In this document: in pieces, positions 29,441 to 38,722 of the stretch
Position numbering within the stretch: position 1 is the stretch's first letter
Layout of the letters: the number at the start of each line of letters is the position of its first letter
Assembly: GCF_005876855.1 (NCBI RefSeq)
Contig: NZ_QLAE01000034.1
Span: 1-53,673, forward strand
DNA length: 53,673 nt
Reading direction: 5' to 3'
DNA from: Stutzerimonas nosocomialis
Lineage (GTDB): Bacteria > Pseudomonadota > Gammaproteobacteria > Pseudomonadales > Pseudomonadaceae
The notes under the pieces: generated by a model
The model's database searches: none
The model's input: the letters and a program-made list of their open reading frames with translations, nothing else
Told to the model about the DNA's origin: nothing
Translations under genes and position numbers: made by a program

Positions 29441-30480
29441 ACACGGCCGAAGCGCCGATACGCAGCGAGGTGCGCGACGGCGTCGCCCACCTGATCCTCG
29501 ACAGGCCGGCGGGGCTGAATGCGCTGACGCTTGAGATGGTGTGCCAGCTGCACGCCCATCTACAGGCCTGGGAGCCGGACCCGGCGGTGCGGGTGATCGT
29601 ATTGCGCGGCACCGGCGACAAGGCCTTCTGTGCCGGCGGCGACGTCCGTGCGCTCTACGAGAGCCACCGCGCCGGCAGCGACATGCACGAGCGTTTCTTC
29701 CGCGACGAATACGCGCTGGACCAGTACATCCACCGCTACCCCAAGCCCATCGTCGCGCTCATGGACGGTTTCACCCTCGGCGGCGGCATGGGCCTGGCCC
29801 AGGGCGCCCGGCTGCGCCTGGTCACCGAACGCAGCCAGCTGGGCATGCCGGAGACGGCCATCGGCTTCTTCCCCGACGTCGGTGCCAGCTATTTCCTGCC
29901 GCGCCTGCCCGGCCAACTCGGGCTCTACCTGGCGCTGACCGGCACCCGTGTCGGCGCGGCCGATGCCCTGTATTGCGGGCTCGCCGACGGCTACCTGGCC
30001 AGCGACGCGCTCGCAGGGCTGGACGAGACCCTGGCCCATCTGCACGAAACCGATGGCATGGCCCGGCTGTTCGAGCATCACCTGCGGCGCGAACTGCCCG
30101 ATCCGCCGCTGGCGACCCTGCAGCCGGCCATCGACGAGCACTTCGCCGCCGGCGACGTCGCCTCGATCCTGCAGTCGCTGAAAGGCGAGCGGCATCCGCA
30201 GTACCGCCCATGGGCACAGGACACCCTCGCGCTGCTGCACAGCCGCTCGCCCCTGGCGCTGGTGGTGACCCACGAGCTGCAACGGCGTGGCGCCGAACGG
30301 GATCTGGCGGGCTGTTTCGAGATGGAGCAGCACGTCGGCGCGCTCTGGTTCGAGCATGGCGACATCGCCGAAGGCGTGCGCGCGATGCTGGTCGACAAGG
30401 ACAAGAAGCCGCGCTGGCGCTACCAGCGCCTGGAGCAGGTCACCGCCGAGCAGGTCGAGCATTTTTTCGATGGGCTCTGA
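29437..30480 (+). CDS. 3-hydroxyisobutyryl-CoA hydrolase-type crotonase
   Basis: A 347-residue enzyme, about 90 residues longer than ordinary enoyl-CoA hydratases, with the extra C-terminal domain typical of 3-hydroxyisobutyryl-CoA hydrolases. Motifs: AFCAGGDVRALYES, DGFTLGGGMGLAQGA, and MPETAIGFFPDVGASYFLPR, which holds the glutamate and aspartate used for thioester hydrolysis. It releases free 3-hydroxyisobutyrate for MmsB and avoids build-up of reactive methacrylyl-CoA. The ATG overlaps the mmsB stop. Annotation pipelines may simply call it enoyl-CoA hydratase/isomerase. Confidence 0.92.
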   Translation: MNTAEAPIRSEVRDGVAHLILDRPAGLNALTLEMVCQLHAHLQAWEPDPAVRVIVLRGTGDKAFCAGGDVRALYESHRAGSDMHERFFRDEYALDQYIHRYPKPIVALMDGFTLGGGMGLAQGARLRLVTERSQLGMPETAIGFFPDVGASYFLPRLPGQLGLYLALTGTRVGAADALYCGLADGYLASDALAGLDETLAHLHETDGMARLFEHHLRRELPDPPLATLQPAIDEHFAAGDVASILQSLKGERHPQYRPWAQDTLALLHSRSPLALVVTHELQRRGAERDLAGCFEMEQHVGALWFEHGDIAEGVRAMLVDKDKKPRWRYQRLEQVTAEQVEHFFDGL

Positions 30481-30553
30481 CGGTCGCGCCCTTCGCGTGT
30501 CTGAAGGTTGGCGGTGACCGCCGAGACGCCCTACAAGAACAAGGAACAGCCCC

Positions 30554-31705
30554 ATGCATGATCTGGAACTGACCGAAGAGCAAATCATGATCCGCGACAT
30601 GGCGCGCGACTTCGCCCGCCGCGAGATCGCGCCCAACGCCCAGGCCTGGGAAAAGGCCGGCTGGATCGACGACCGGCTGATCGCGCAGATGGGCGAGCTC
30701 GGCCTGCTGGGCATGGTGGTGCCCGAACGCCTGGGCGGCAGCTATACCGATTACGTCGCCTACGCCCTGGCGGTGGAGGAAATCTCGGCGGCCGACGCCG
30801 CCACCGGAACGATGATGAGCGTGCATAACTCGGTGGGCTGCGGCCCGCTGTTGCAATACGGCACCGACGAGCAGCAGCAGACCTGGCTGCCTGACCTGGC
30901 CGGCGGCCGTGCCATCGGCTGTTTCTGCCTGACCGAGCCCCAGGCCGGGTCCGAAGCCCACAACCTGCGCACCCGCGCCGAGCTGCGCGACGGCCAGTGG
31001 GTGCTCAACGGCGCCAAGCAGTTCGTCACCAACGGCAAGCGGGCCAGGCTCGCGATCGTCTTCGCCGTGACCGACCCGGACCTGGGCAAGAAAGGCCTCT
31101 CCGCGTTCCTGGTGCCGACCGACACGGCGGGCTTCCAGGTCGAGCGCAGCGAACACAAGATGGGCATCCGCGCCTCGGACACCTGCGCCATCACCCTGGA
31201 CGACTGCCGCATTCCCGAGGCCAACATGCTGGGCGCCCGCGGCAAGGGCCTGGCCATCGCCCTGTCGAACCTGGAAAACGGCCGCATCGGCATCGCCGCC
31301 CAGGCCCTGGGCATCGCCCGGGCCGCCTTCGAGGCGGCGCTCGGCTATGCCCGCGAACGGGTCCAGTTCGGCACGCCGATCATCGGCCACCAGAGCATCG
31401 CCAACATGCTGGCCGACATGCACACCCGGATCAACGCGACGCGGCTGATGGTGCTGCACGCCGCACGCCTCAAGAGCGCCGGCCTGCCCTGCCTCTCCGA
31501 AGCCTCCCAGGCCAAGCTGTTCGCCTCGGAAATGGCCGAAAAGGTCTGCTCCCAGGCCATCCAGATCCACGGCGGCTACGGCTTTCTCGAAGACTACCCG
31601 GTGGAACGCTACTACCGCGACGCACGCATCACCCAGATCTACGAGGGCTCCAGCGAAGTGCAGCGGCTGCTCATCGCCCGCCAGCTTGCAGACTATTCCC
31701 TGTAG
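30554..31705 (+). CDS. acyl-CoA dehydrogenase (isobutyryl-CoA type)
   Basis: A 383-residue FAD-dependent acyl-CoA dehydrogenase. It shows [25 protein letters not shown], the FAD/dimer segment [20 protein letters not shown], and the catalytic base E364 in [10 protein letters not shown]. In this operon it fits oxidation of isobutyryl-CoA to methacrylyl-CoA, the step upstream of the hydratase; short branched-chain substrates in general are possible. It is last in the operon, 73 nt after the hydrolase, and converges on the hybrid kinase gene with 52 nt between stops. Confidence 0.93.
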   Translation: MHDLELTEEQIMIRDMARDFARREIAPNAQAWEKAGWIDDRLIAQMGELGLLGMVVPERLGGSYTDYVAYALAVEEISAADAATGTMMSVHNSVGCGPLLQYGTDEQQQTWLPDLAGGRAIGCFCLTEPQAGSEAHNLRTRAELRDGQWVLNGAKQFVTNGKRARLAIVFAVTDPDLGKKGLSAFLVPTDTAGFQVERSEHKMGIRASDTCAITLDDCRIPEANMLGARGKGLAIALSNLENGRIGIAAQALGIARAAFEAALGYARERVQFGTPIIGHQSIANMLADMHTRINATRLMVLHAARLKSAGLPCLSEASQAKLFASEMAEKVCSQAIQIHGGYGFLEDYPVERYYRDARITQIYEGSSEVQRLLIARQLADYSL

Positions 31706-31757
31706 CGCCGAGTGGCTGCTCGGGCCGGAGCTGAACCGGGCGTGAGCGAGGAGACCT

Positions 31758-33971
31758 TCAGGCCCCCTCGCGGTCGTGCCTGATCTCGCTCTGCAGCGCC
31801 TCGACCAGCAGGTGCATGTCGTAGGGCTTGGCCAGCACGCGGAAGCCGTAGTCCGCCGGTGCACGCTCGGTGTAGCCGGTCGCCAGCAGGATCGGCAGTT
31901 CCGGCGAGCGGGCGCGCAGGGCCTGGGCCAGGCCGATGCCGTCCAGCTCGCCCGGCATCACGATGTCGGAGAAGACGATGTCAAAGGCCGGTTTGTCGGG
32001 ATCGTCGAATCGCTTCAGGGCCTGGGCGGCATCGGCCGCCTCCTCGACCTCGCATCCCAGCTCGCGCAGCATCGAGGCGACCACGTCGCGCACCTGCTCG
32101 TTGTCGTCCACCAGCAGCACCCGGGCGTCGAAGCGGCCCTCGATCGCTGCGGGCGCAGCGGCTTGCGGAGCGACTTCGTTTTCCTGGCAGATGGGCAGCA
32201 GCACCCGGACCTCGGTGCCTTCGCCGGGCTGGCTGTGGATGACCACCGTGCCGCCTGACTGGCTGGCGAAGCCGTAGACCTGGGCCAGGCCCAGGCCGGT
32301 ACCGGCGCCCACCGCCTTGGTGGTGAAGAAGGGCTCGAAGGCCTTGGCGAGCACGTCCTCGCTCATCCCCTGGCCGTTGTCGCGCAGCGTCAGGCTGATG
32401 TAGGAGCCGGCCGGCAGGGCATGGGGGTTGTCGTCCGGCAGCCGGACTTCGTCCAGGCCGATCCGCACCTCGCCGCCATCGGGCATGGCATCGCGGGCGT
32501 TGAACGTCATGTTGAGGATGGCCAGTTCGCACTGCAGCGGATCGGCGCAGGTCAGCCAGGGGCGCTCCGGCAGCTCGACCCGCAGGTTGATCCGGCTGGG
32601 CAAGGCGCCTTCGAGCAGATCGGTCATGCCCAGCAGCAGCTCGCGCAGGTCGATCACCTGCGACTCCTGCGTTCGCTGACGACCGAAGATCATCAGCTGC
32701 CGGGTCAGCTTGGTGCCGCGCTGGACCGAACGGCTGCAGGCCTCCAGCGCCATCTTCGCGCGCGGATCGACGGTCATCCGCTCGGCCAGCTGCAGGCCGA
32801 CGGTCATGGTCTGCAGGAGGTTGTTGAAGTCATGGGCGATGCCGCCGGTAAGGCGGCCGAGCGCTTCGAGCTTCTGCCCCTGGAGCATGGCCTGCTGCGA
32901 CTGTTCGGCCTGGCGCACGGCCTCGGCCACCCGTTCGAGCATCAGCGCGTTGCCGTTGAGAATCCGGCGGTTGGCTTCGGCCAGCACCCGGCCGGTGCGG
33001 TCCGTCTCGTCCAGGCCGGTCACCGGCGCCTCGATCGGCTCGCCACGGCCCATGGCCTGCGCGGCATCGTCCAGCACGTCGAGCGGACGGGTGATCTTGC
33101 GCCCGACCCAGAACGCCAGGATCAGCGAGACGCCGAGCAGCAGCAGACTGCCGATGGAAACCGCCGTCACGGCGCGCAGCGCACTGCCGCGCAGCTCCGC
33201 CTTGGGCAGCGCCAGGATCACCGTCCAGCCCGACGCCGGCGCACGGCTGAAGAAGGAATAGACCGGCGTGCCGTCGAGGGTGACCGACTCGGTAGAGCCG
33301 CGGTTGGACTGGCGCAACACGTCCTTCATGTAGTCGCTGGGCTTCAGCCCGACGTAGGTCTCGGGGCTGCGCGAACGCGCCACGATGGTCATGTCCCGAT
33401 CCACCACGGTTCCCAGCCAGCCTTCGGGCAACCGCTGCTCGGCCAGCACGTCATCGATCTGGCTGGCGAACGAGCCCATGGAGATGTGGTAGACCAGTTC
33501 GCCGTCGCGGTAGACCGGCCTGGTGACGGCGAAGCTGTATTGCTTGCCGATCCGGGACATGTACAGGCCCGACACGTTCATGCCCTCGTGGAGCGGATAG
33601 GACGCGGCAGCGGTGTTTTCCGGCAGCGGTTGGCCCTCGGGCACGCGGGTGTTGAGCAGTTGGTGGCCCTCCTCGTCGCCGACCACGAAGACGTTCTCGT
33701 CCGACTCCAGGAGGCTCATCAGGTAGGAGCGAAACACCGGGAAGTCGCCGCGAACCAGCGACGGCGAGTGAGCCAGGGTCGACACGATCGCGTCGCGCCT
33801 GGCCAGGTCCCGGTCGATCGCCAGGGCGACCGCGCGGGTGGCCTCACTCATGGTCCGCTGGATATGGGCGTGCTGGGCGGAATAGACCGAGTAGATCACC
33901 GCAAGGCAGAACAGCAGCGTGGGTGCTAGAACCGACAGGACAAGCAGAATCAGACGGGAACGGATGGACAC
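31758..33971 (-). CDS. membrane hybrid sensor histidine kinase with receiver
   Basis: A 737-residue inner-membrane sensor. TM1 is at about residues 7-29, then a periplasmic dCache-type domain (about 35-260, with [18 protein letters not shown] and [10 protein letters not shown]), TM2 at about 267-290, a HAMP-like linker, HisKA (H near 377 in [11 protein letters not shown]), HATPase ([32 protein letters not shown]) and a C-terminal receiver from about 620 with D in [12 protein letters not shown]. The GGIAHDFNN form belongs to the NtrB/PAS-like hybrid kinases. dCache domains often bind amino or organic acids; adjacency to the valine operon makes a branched-chain acid a testable ligand, but no link is shown. 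No separate output regulator is adjacent. Confidence 0.92.
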   Translation of the reverse strand: MSIRSRLILLVLSVLAPTLLFCLAVIYSVYSAQHAHIQRTMSEATRAVALAIDRDLARRDAIVSTLAHSPSLVRGDFPVFRSYLMSLLESDENVFVVGDEEGHQLLNTRVPEGQPLPENTAAASYPLHEGMNVSGLYMSRIGKQYSFAVTRPVYRDGELVYHISMGSFASQIDDVLAEQRLPEGWLGTVVDRDMTIVARSRSPETYVGLKPSDYMKDVLRQSNRGSTESVTLDGTPVYSFFSRAPASGWTVILALPKAELRGSALRAVTAVSIGSLLLLGVSLILAFWVGRKITRPLDVLDDAAQAMGRGEPIEAPVTGLDETDRTGRVLAEANRRILNGNALMLERVAEAVRQAEQSQQAMLQGQKLEALGRLTGGIAHDFNNLLQTMTVGLQLAERMTVDPRAKMALEACSRSVQRGTKLTRQLMIFGRQRTQESQVIDLRELLLGMTDLLEGALPSRINLRVELPERPWLTCADPLQCELAILNMTFNARDAMPDGGEVRIGLDEVRLPDDNPHALPAGSYISLTLRDNGQGMSEDVLAKAFEPFFTTKAVGAGTGLGLAQVYGFASQSGGTVVIHSQPGEGTEVRVLLPICQENEVAPQAAAPAAIEGRFDARVLLVDDNEQVRDVVASMLRELGCEVEEAADAAQALKRFDDPDKPAFDIVFSDIVMPGELDGIGLAQALRARSPELPILLATGYTERAPADYGFRVLAKPYDMHLLVEALQSEIRHDREGA

Positions 33972-33995
33972 GATTGCTGCTCACCGGGCGAAAGG

Positions 33996-34014
33996 CCGCA
34001 TCGTCAGGATGCGG
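33996..34014 (-). terminator. hairpin downstream of ligD
   Basis: CCGCATC and GATGCGG, separated by GTCAG, form a perfect 7-bp stem between the ligD stop and the hybrid-kinase start. On the minus strand it is followed by CCTTTCGCCC, a weak T-run. It probably separates ligD from the kinase gene. Confidence 0.42.
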
Positions 34015-34074
34015 GTACGCGAGCATACCATTGGCGCCAAAGAGCAGGCAGCCGGCCAGGTGGCGGTGCGCGGG

Positions 34075-36675
34075 TCAACGACGGATGCCGAGGCGCTCGC
34101 GCATTTCGTCGGTGATCACCTGCTCCACCTCGGCCAGGCCCGCCCAGGGATCGTCCCCGCCCAGTTCCTCCAGGCGTGGCAGCAGGGTGCGCAGCGTCCA
34201 GACGTCGGCGCCCTTGATGTCGGCCAGCTCGTCCCGGTGGATCGGCACCGATACGGCCAGCCCTTCGCGTGCGCGTACCGAATAGACCGACACGGTGCTC
34301 GCGCCACGGCTGTTGCGCAGGTAGTCGATGAAGATCCGGCCGACGCGGTTCTTCGGCCCGCTGACCGCGGAAAAGTGATCCGGCAACAGCTTGGCCATGT
34401 AACGGGCGATGCCCTGGCTGAAGGCCTTGACCTCGTCCCAGCTCTGCCCCGGCGTGACCGGTACGACGATGTGCATGCCCTTGCCGCCGCTGGTCTTGAG
34501 GAAGGCCTGCAGGCCGATTTCGTCGAGCAGCGTCAGGGTCAGCTGGGTCGCCTCGACCATGCGCTTCCAGGGCAGCGCGGGGTCCGGGTCGAGGTCGAGC
34601 ACGAAGCGATCAGGGTGTTCGAGATCCGGCGCGACGGCGTTCCAGGTGTGCAGTTCGATGGTGCCCATCTGCGCCGCGCCGACCAGCGCTTCGGGCGAGT
34701 CGATGACCATCAGCGCCGCATGCCCGGGATAGAGCGCGGGGTCGAGCTGGGTGATGTGGGGAATGCTCAGCTTTTCCGAGTGCTTCTGGAAGAACAGCTC
34801 GCCGTCGATACCCTCGGGGGCGCGCACCAGCGCCAGCGGCCGCTGCGCCAGGTGCGGCAGCAACCAGGGGGCGACCTGCGCGTAGTAGCGGGCAAGCTCC
34901 ATCTTGGTCGCACCGCTGCTCTTGTCGATGACCCGCTCCGGATTGGAGATCCTGATCGGTGCCGTGGCCTTGGACGGCGTGTCCGCAGTGGTGCGGGTGC
35001 GGCTCTTCGCAGCGCGCTTGCGGTCGGGCTTGCCTGACGCTTCGTCGGGCGGCGGGACGGCGCGCTCGTGGGTGATGTTCTCGGCGGGCTTGTCCGCGCG
35101 CAGGCCGTGGAACACCGAATGGCGGATGATGCCCTGGCGGGTCATCTCGGCATAGGCGACCTCGCACATCAGCGAGGGCTCGAGCCAGTGGGCGCCACGG
35201 GCGTCTGCCCCGGTGGGCGGATTGACCACCGCGGGTTTCTTCACCTTCAGCGGCTTGAGCTTGGCGTGCAGGCTCTGCAGCGTCGCGTGATTGAAGCCGG
35301 TCCCCACCTTGCCGGCGTATCGCAGCGCGCCGCTCTCATCGTGCAGGCCCAGCAGCAACGCGCCGAAGCCGCTGCGCGCGCCCTTGGGGTCGGTGTAGCC
35401 GACGATCACGAATTCCTGTCGGTTCTTGCACTTGATCTTCACCCAGCTGTTGCTGCGCCGGGACACGTAGGCGCTGCCGGCGAGCTTGCCGATCAGCCCT
35501 TCGAGCTTCATCTGGCAGGCGCTTTCCAGGATGCTGTCGGGCTCCTCGGTGAAATCGGCGGAGAAGCGCAGCAGATCGCTTTCGCTGCGCTCGAGCACGG
35601 CGGACAGCGCCGCACGGCGGTCCACCAGCGGTACGCCGCTCAGGTCCATGCCGTTGAGGTAGGGCATGTCGAACAGGTAGTAGACGATGCTCGCGCTGCG
35701 GCCGACCTCGAAGGCGTTCTGCAGGGCCTGGAAATCGGGGGTGCCCTCCTCGTTGGGCACCACCACCTCGCCATCGAGCCAGGCCGACTCCAGCCCCAGG
35801 CTCGCCAGCGCCTCGGCCTGGCGCGGCATCCTGGCGGTCCAGTCGTGGCCGTTGCGGGTGAACAGCTGGACCTTGCCCGACTCGATGCGCGCCATGATCC
35901 GGTAGCCGTCGAACTTGATCTCGTAGCGCCAGTCGCCGTCGGGCACCGACTCCACCAGCGTCGCGAGCTGCGGCTTGTAGCTGTCGGGCAGCGGTGCGGG
36001 GCGGGCGCCTTCGAGTTCGACGGCGCCTTCCTTGCGCGGGCGGCGCCGGCCGGGGGGTTTCACCGAGGCGGTCGTCTCCCTGGCCTTGGCGGCGCCGCGC
36101 TTGCGGGGAATCAGCGTGCGATCGCTCAGCACGCTGTTGGGCAACTCGGCGACCACGTCGTAGTCGCTCTCGTCGCGCGCCGCGTCGTCACGGGACTTGA
36201 TCAGGAACCACTGTTCCTTGTTGCCGCTCATGCCGGTGCGCACCAGGTTCCAGCTGCCGGAGAGCTTCTCGCCTTCGAGGGCGAACTTCAGCTTGCCCTT
36301 CTCGTAGCCCTGGTGGGGATCGCCCTCGGGCGTCCACACGCCCCGGTCCCAGACGATGACGTCGCCGGCGCCGTAGTGCCCTTCGGGGATGTTGCCCTCG
36401 AAGGTCGCGTAGTCCAGTGGGTGGTCTTCGACATGCACCGCCAGGCGGCGCACCTTGGGGTCGAGGCACGGCCCCTTGGGGATCGCCCAGCTCTTGAGAG
36501 TGCCGTCGAGCTCCAGGCGAAAGTCGTAGTGCAGGCGCGTCGCGTCGTGCTTCTGGATGCAATATTGCAGCGCATGGGCGGCGGCACGGCCCTTCTTGCG
36601 CACCTTGGGCGTGGCGCCCGACGGCTCGGGGGTGGCCGCGAAATCACGCTTGCGATTGTATTCGTCCAGCGCCAT
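34075..36675 (-). CDS. ligD: LigD, multifunctional ATP-dependent DNA ligase for end joining
   Basis: An 866-residue protein with the Pseudomonas domain order. The N-terminal 3'-phosphoesterase (about 30-170) has H43, H49, D51 and R53 in QKHDATRLHYDFRLELDG, and H85. The ATP-dependent ligase (about 225-530) has nucleophile K254 in EIKFDGYR. The C-terminal primase-polymerase has the metal motif DLDPDP. LigD trims, fills and seals broken DNA ends with Ku in bacterial non-homologous end joining. ku is not in the window. I prefer ATG 36675, which has GGAGG 5 nt upstream and yields the normal MALDEYNRKRDF start, over ATG 36726, which adds 17 residues. Confidence 0.95.
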   Translation of the reverse strand: MALDEYNRKRDFAATPEPSGATPKVRKKGRAAAHALQYCIQKHDATRLHYDFRLELDGTLKSWAIPKGPCLDPKVRRLAVHVEDHPLDYATFEGNIPEGHYGAGDVIVWDRGVWTPEGDPHQGYEKGKLKFALEGEKLSGSWNLVRTGMSGNKEQWFLIKSRDDAARDESDYDVVAELPNSVLSDRTLIPRKRGAAKARETTASVKPPGRRRPRKEGAVELEGARPAPLPDSYKPQLATLVESVPDGDWRYEIKFDGYRIMARIESGKVQLFTRNGHDWTARMPRQAEALASLGLESAWLDGEVVVPNEEGTPDFQALQNAFEVGRSASIVYYLFDMPYLNGMDLSGVPLVDRRAALSAVLERSESDLLRFSADFTEEPDSILESACQMKLEGLIGKLAGSAYVSRRSNSWVKIKCKNRQEFVIVGYTDPKGARSGFGALLLGLHDESGALRYAGKVGTGFNHATLQSLHAKLKPLKVKKPAVVNPPTGADARGAHWLEPSLMCEVAYAEMTRQGIIRHSVFHGLRADKPAENITHERAVPPPDEASGKPDRKRAAKSRTRTTADTPSKATAPIRISNPERVIDKSSGATKMELARYYAQVAPWLLPHLAQRPLALVRAPEGIDGELFFQKHSEKLSIPHITQLDPALYPGHAALMVIDSPEALVGAAQMGTIELHTWNAVAPDLEHPDRFVLDLDPDPALPWKRMVEATQLTLTLLDEIGLQAFLKTSGGKGMHIVVPVTPGQSWDEVKAFSQGIARYMAKLLPDHFSAVSGPKNRVGRIFIDYLRNSRGASTVSVYSVRAREGLAVSVPIHRDELADIKGADVWTLRTLLPRLEELGGDDPWAGLAEVEQVITDEMRERLGIRR

Positions 36676-36747
36676 GCAACCCTCCGACGACGGGCGTTTG
36701 ATCGGTAGATGGGATGACCCGGCCACAGCCGCCGGGCGCCGGCCCGA

Positions 36748-37062
36748 TCAGCGGGCCGGGCCTTCGATCTGGCCGGGGTCGGAGCTGCTGTCGGTGATGC
36801 CGCCGTCGCCCGAGTGGCGGCCGCCCTGCTCCGCCTGCCCGGCCGCCTCGCCGGCGCCCCTCACTTCCCGCCCGTCTTCGATGACGGTGCGGCCCTGGCT
36901 GTCGACGCGGGTCTCGACCTCTTCCTGCGGCGCCGGATTGCCTTGAGTGCTCGGCATGGCGCCGCGCTCGGATTCCGGAGTGCCGGCGGGCCACTGGGCG
37001 AAGGTCACGGCGGGCACGGTCAACAGACAGCTCACGAACAGGCTGGCGGTCAGTTTCTTCAT
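36748..37062 (-). CDS. small secreted protein of unknown function
   Basis: A 104-residue protein with a Sec signal peptide (MKKLTASLFVSCLLTVPAVTFA, cleavage after residue 22 before QWPAG). The mature part is hydrophilic, low in hydrophobic residues and rich in Gly, Glu, Ser and Asp, so probably disordered in the periplasm. No known domain. ATG 37062 has a perfect AAGGAGAT site 5 nt upstream, which settles the start. It lies just upstream of ligD on the same strand (72 nt), but no functional link is evident. Confidence 0.78.
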   Translation of the reverse strand: MKKLTASLFVSCLLTVPAVTFAQWPAGTPESERGAMPSTQGNPAPQEEVETRVDSQGRTVIEDGREVRGAGEAAGQAEQGGRHSGDGGITDSSSDPGQIEGPAR

Positions 37063-37258
37063 CGGGATCTCCTTCAGGCTGCGACAGCGACGCAACCTCC
37101 TGTGGGTTCTATGGATTGGGCAATGCCCGCACCGGCGAGTTGCAGCGGACCGTATCGCCGTGGCGACCGGGAAAGCGATAGCCGATGAACGGTAGAAGGC
37201 CCGAAGGCCCTGGCAGGCCGTCCTGGCCGGCCGCGTCGCTGCGCCGCGCCAGGCCGGG

Positions 37259-37286
37259 TTTACATCGGTTGCCGGCGTGCTAGGGT
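37259..37286 (+). promoter_or_regulatory. sigma70/RpoS-like promoter for the DUF1652 gene
   Basis: TTTACA (37259-37264) and TAGGGT (37281-37286) are separated by 16 nt, about 70 bp before ATG 37355. The GCTAGGGT -10 context could also be read by RpoS. It lies in the 292-bp divergent gap (37063-37354), which has no gene. Confidence 0.38.
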
Positions 37287-37354
37287 TGAGAAACCAGCGG
37301 GACGCAAAGGGGTTTATCTGCGTTCTCGTCCACCTCCAGCATAAGGAGGATTCC

Positions 37355-37615
37355 ATGGACCGACGCCTGTCTCTGACTCAGATCGAAGCCATCCTGCATG
37401 ACCACCTGCAGCCTTATCGATGCGAGTGCCGCACGCAGCTCAACCGCACCCTGAGCATCCGCGTGTACGGCGAACCCAGCGGAACCGAAGAGCTCACCGT
37501 CCTGGGTGTGACGGACGAGCAATGCCGTGACGCCGCGCATCTGGTGCGCCTGGCGCAGGAGCTGCGGATCGAGCTGTTCGCCACCCGCGGCGTGCTGGAA
37601 ACGCGCCACGACTGA
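37355..37615 (+). CDS. DUF1652 domain protein
   Basis: An 86-residue protein of the DUF1652 family, found almost only in Pseudomonas and relatives; its function is unknown. It shows the family pattern of an N-terminal helix (LTQIEAILHDHLQPYRCEC), the CEC pair, and a strand segment LSIRVYGEPSG before a C-terminal helix LVRLAQELRIEL. ATG 37355 follows AAGGAGGA. Stops of this gene and the convergent DUF2061 gene are 14 nt apart. Confidence 0.85.
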   Translation: MDRRLSLTQIEAILHDHLQPYRCECRTQLNRTLSIRVYGEPSGTEELTVLGVTDEQCRDAAHLVRLAQELRIELFATRGVLETRHD

Positions 37616-37629
37616 GCGCCATCGGCCCC

Positions 37630-37893
37630 TTACTTGTCAGCTGGTCGGGCCTTGTTACCCAGGTGGCGCAGCAGCACGTCGTGGCCATAGCTCGTCGTGC
37701 GTTCGGCCTTGCGCTTGCCGAACCGCAACCAGGCGCGCTCATGCAGATAGAACACCACCGTGTTGCACAGCGGCTCGATCAGCGCGACGGTCCCGCCGAT
37801 GACGAAGCTGCCCGTCAGCGCGTACACCACCAGAAACGCGGTGGCGAAGTGAAGGATGGCGAAGGTCAAGGTCTTGAGCATCGGTCTTGGCAT
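37630..37893 (-). CDS. DUF2061 small membrane protein
   Basis: An 87-residue protein with two hydrophobic helices (TFAILHFATAFLVVYALTG and VIGGTVALIEPLCNTVVFYL), then HERAW and a basic tail, the layout of DUF2061 proteins. Function unknown, inner-membrane location expected. ATG 37893 gives the standard start (MPRPMLKTLTF); the open frame continues upstream to 37968 without typical sequence. It lies 87 nt downstream of the ferritin-like gene on the same strand and may share its transcript. Confidence 0.85.
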   Translation of the reverse strand: MPRPMLKTLTFAILHFATAFLVVYALTGSFVIGGTVALIEPLCNTVVFYLHERAWLRFGKRKAERTTSYGHDVLLRHLGNKARPADK

Positions 37894-37980
37894 GTAATGA
37901 TCCCGGGCGTTGGTGCATGAGGAGTTACGCATGAACGAAGAACCGGCATGCGCAACGGAGCTGCGCATGCCGGCGACGGG

Positions 37981-38520
37981 TCAGCGCTTGGCGACCGCGT
38001 CCGGCGTCGCCGCGCGGGTCAGGTACGCCTGGGTCAGCTGTGGCAGGTTGTCCAGGATCCAGGTGGCCATGGCCTCTTCTTCCTTCAGGATCGACTCGCA
38101 GATCCGCTTGGTCTCGGTGTCGCCCAGGGATTCGGCCGCCGCGATGAGAATGGTGTAGGACGCGATCTCGAGGTTCTCGAAGACGTAGCCCATCTGGCCA
38201 CCCTTGACGATTTCGTCCTCGACCATCATCCCGCCCATGGCCTGCCCCATCGCCATCATCTTGCCGCCCATGTCCTTGAGGGTGGACGCCGAGTGGCCGT
38301 AGCGCTCCAGGCACTGCTCGATGAGGCGGGACTGATTGCGCGTCTCCTCGATGTGCTGCTCGATGCGCGCCTTCATTTCCGGGTAGTGTTCGATGCGGGC
38401 GGCTTGCTTGGTCAGCATGGATTCGGCCTGGGCCTCCATCGCATGGGCGTCGCGCAGCCACTCGACCATTCGCTCGACGCGGACATCGTTGGTGTCGATA
38501 CCAGTCTGTGCACTTTGCAT
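37981..38520 (-). CDS. DUF892 ferritin-like protein (YciE/YciF type)
   Basis: A 179-residue four-helix protein of the DUF892 family. Helices carry the Glu/His pattern expected for a di-iron site (DAHAMEAQAESMLTKQ, QHIEETRNQSRLIEQCLE, ENLEIASYTILIAAAE, ILKEEEAMATWI). Members such as YciE/YciF are induced by general stress, and their exact role is unsettled. In Pseudomonas they belong to a stationary-phase/osmotic stress group, which fits the neighbours. ATG 38520 is divergent from the MscS gene. Confidence 0.9.
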   Translation of the reverse strand: MQSAQTGIDTNDVRVERMVEWLRDAHAMEAQAESMLTKQAARIEHYPEMKARIEQHIEETRNQSRLIEQCLERYGHSASTLKDMGGKMMAMGQAMGGMMVEDEIVKGGQMGYVFENLEIASYTILIAAAESLGDTETKRICESILKEEEAMATWILDNLPQLTQAYLTRAATPDAVAKR

Positions 38521-38642
38521 GATCCGTACTCCTAAATGGGGTCTTGAAGCGGGGCCGCTGCGGCACCCATGTAGATTGGGAGAGGCTCCGATTGCGGGAG
38601 TTCCCGTTTTTTGAGCGCGCTTGTCGGACAGTTCCGATCGCT

Positions 38643-38671
38643 GAACTTTGCTCCTGCGGTCCAGTCTCTGA
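38643..38671 (+). promoter_or_regulatory. AlgU/RpoE-like promoter motif before the MscS gene
   Basis: GAACTT (38643-38648) and TCTGA (38667-38671) match the -35 and -10 of AlgU (RpoE) promoters, but the 18-nt spacer is 1-2 nt longer than usual. An inverted repeat GGTCCAG-N9-CTGGACC (38658-38680) overlaps the -10 side. The evidence is consensus only. Confidence 0.28.
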
Positions 38672-38722
38672 CTCTGGACCTACGGAAAACGGAGCAGACT
38701 CATCGAACTCCCAGCCGCCCTG

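Noticed and set aside
31706-31757. Terminator between the acyl-CoA dehydrogenase and the hybrid kinase
   Set aside because: Only short imperfect complementarity, no convincing stem or T-run.
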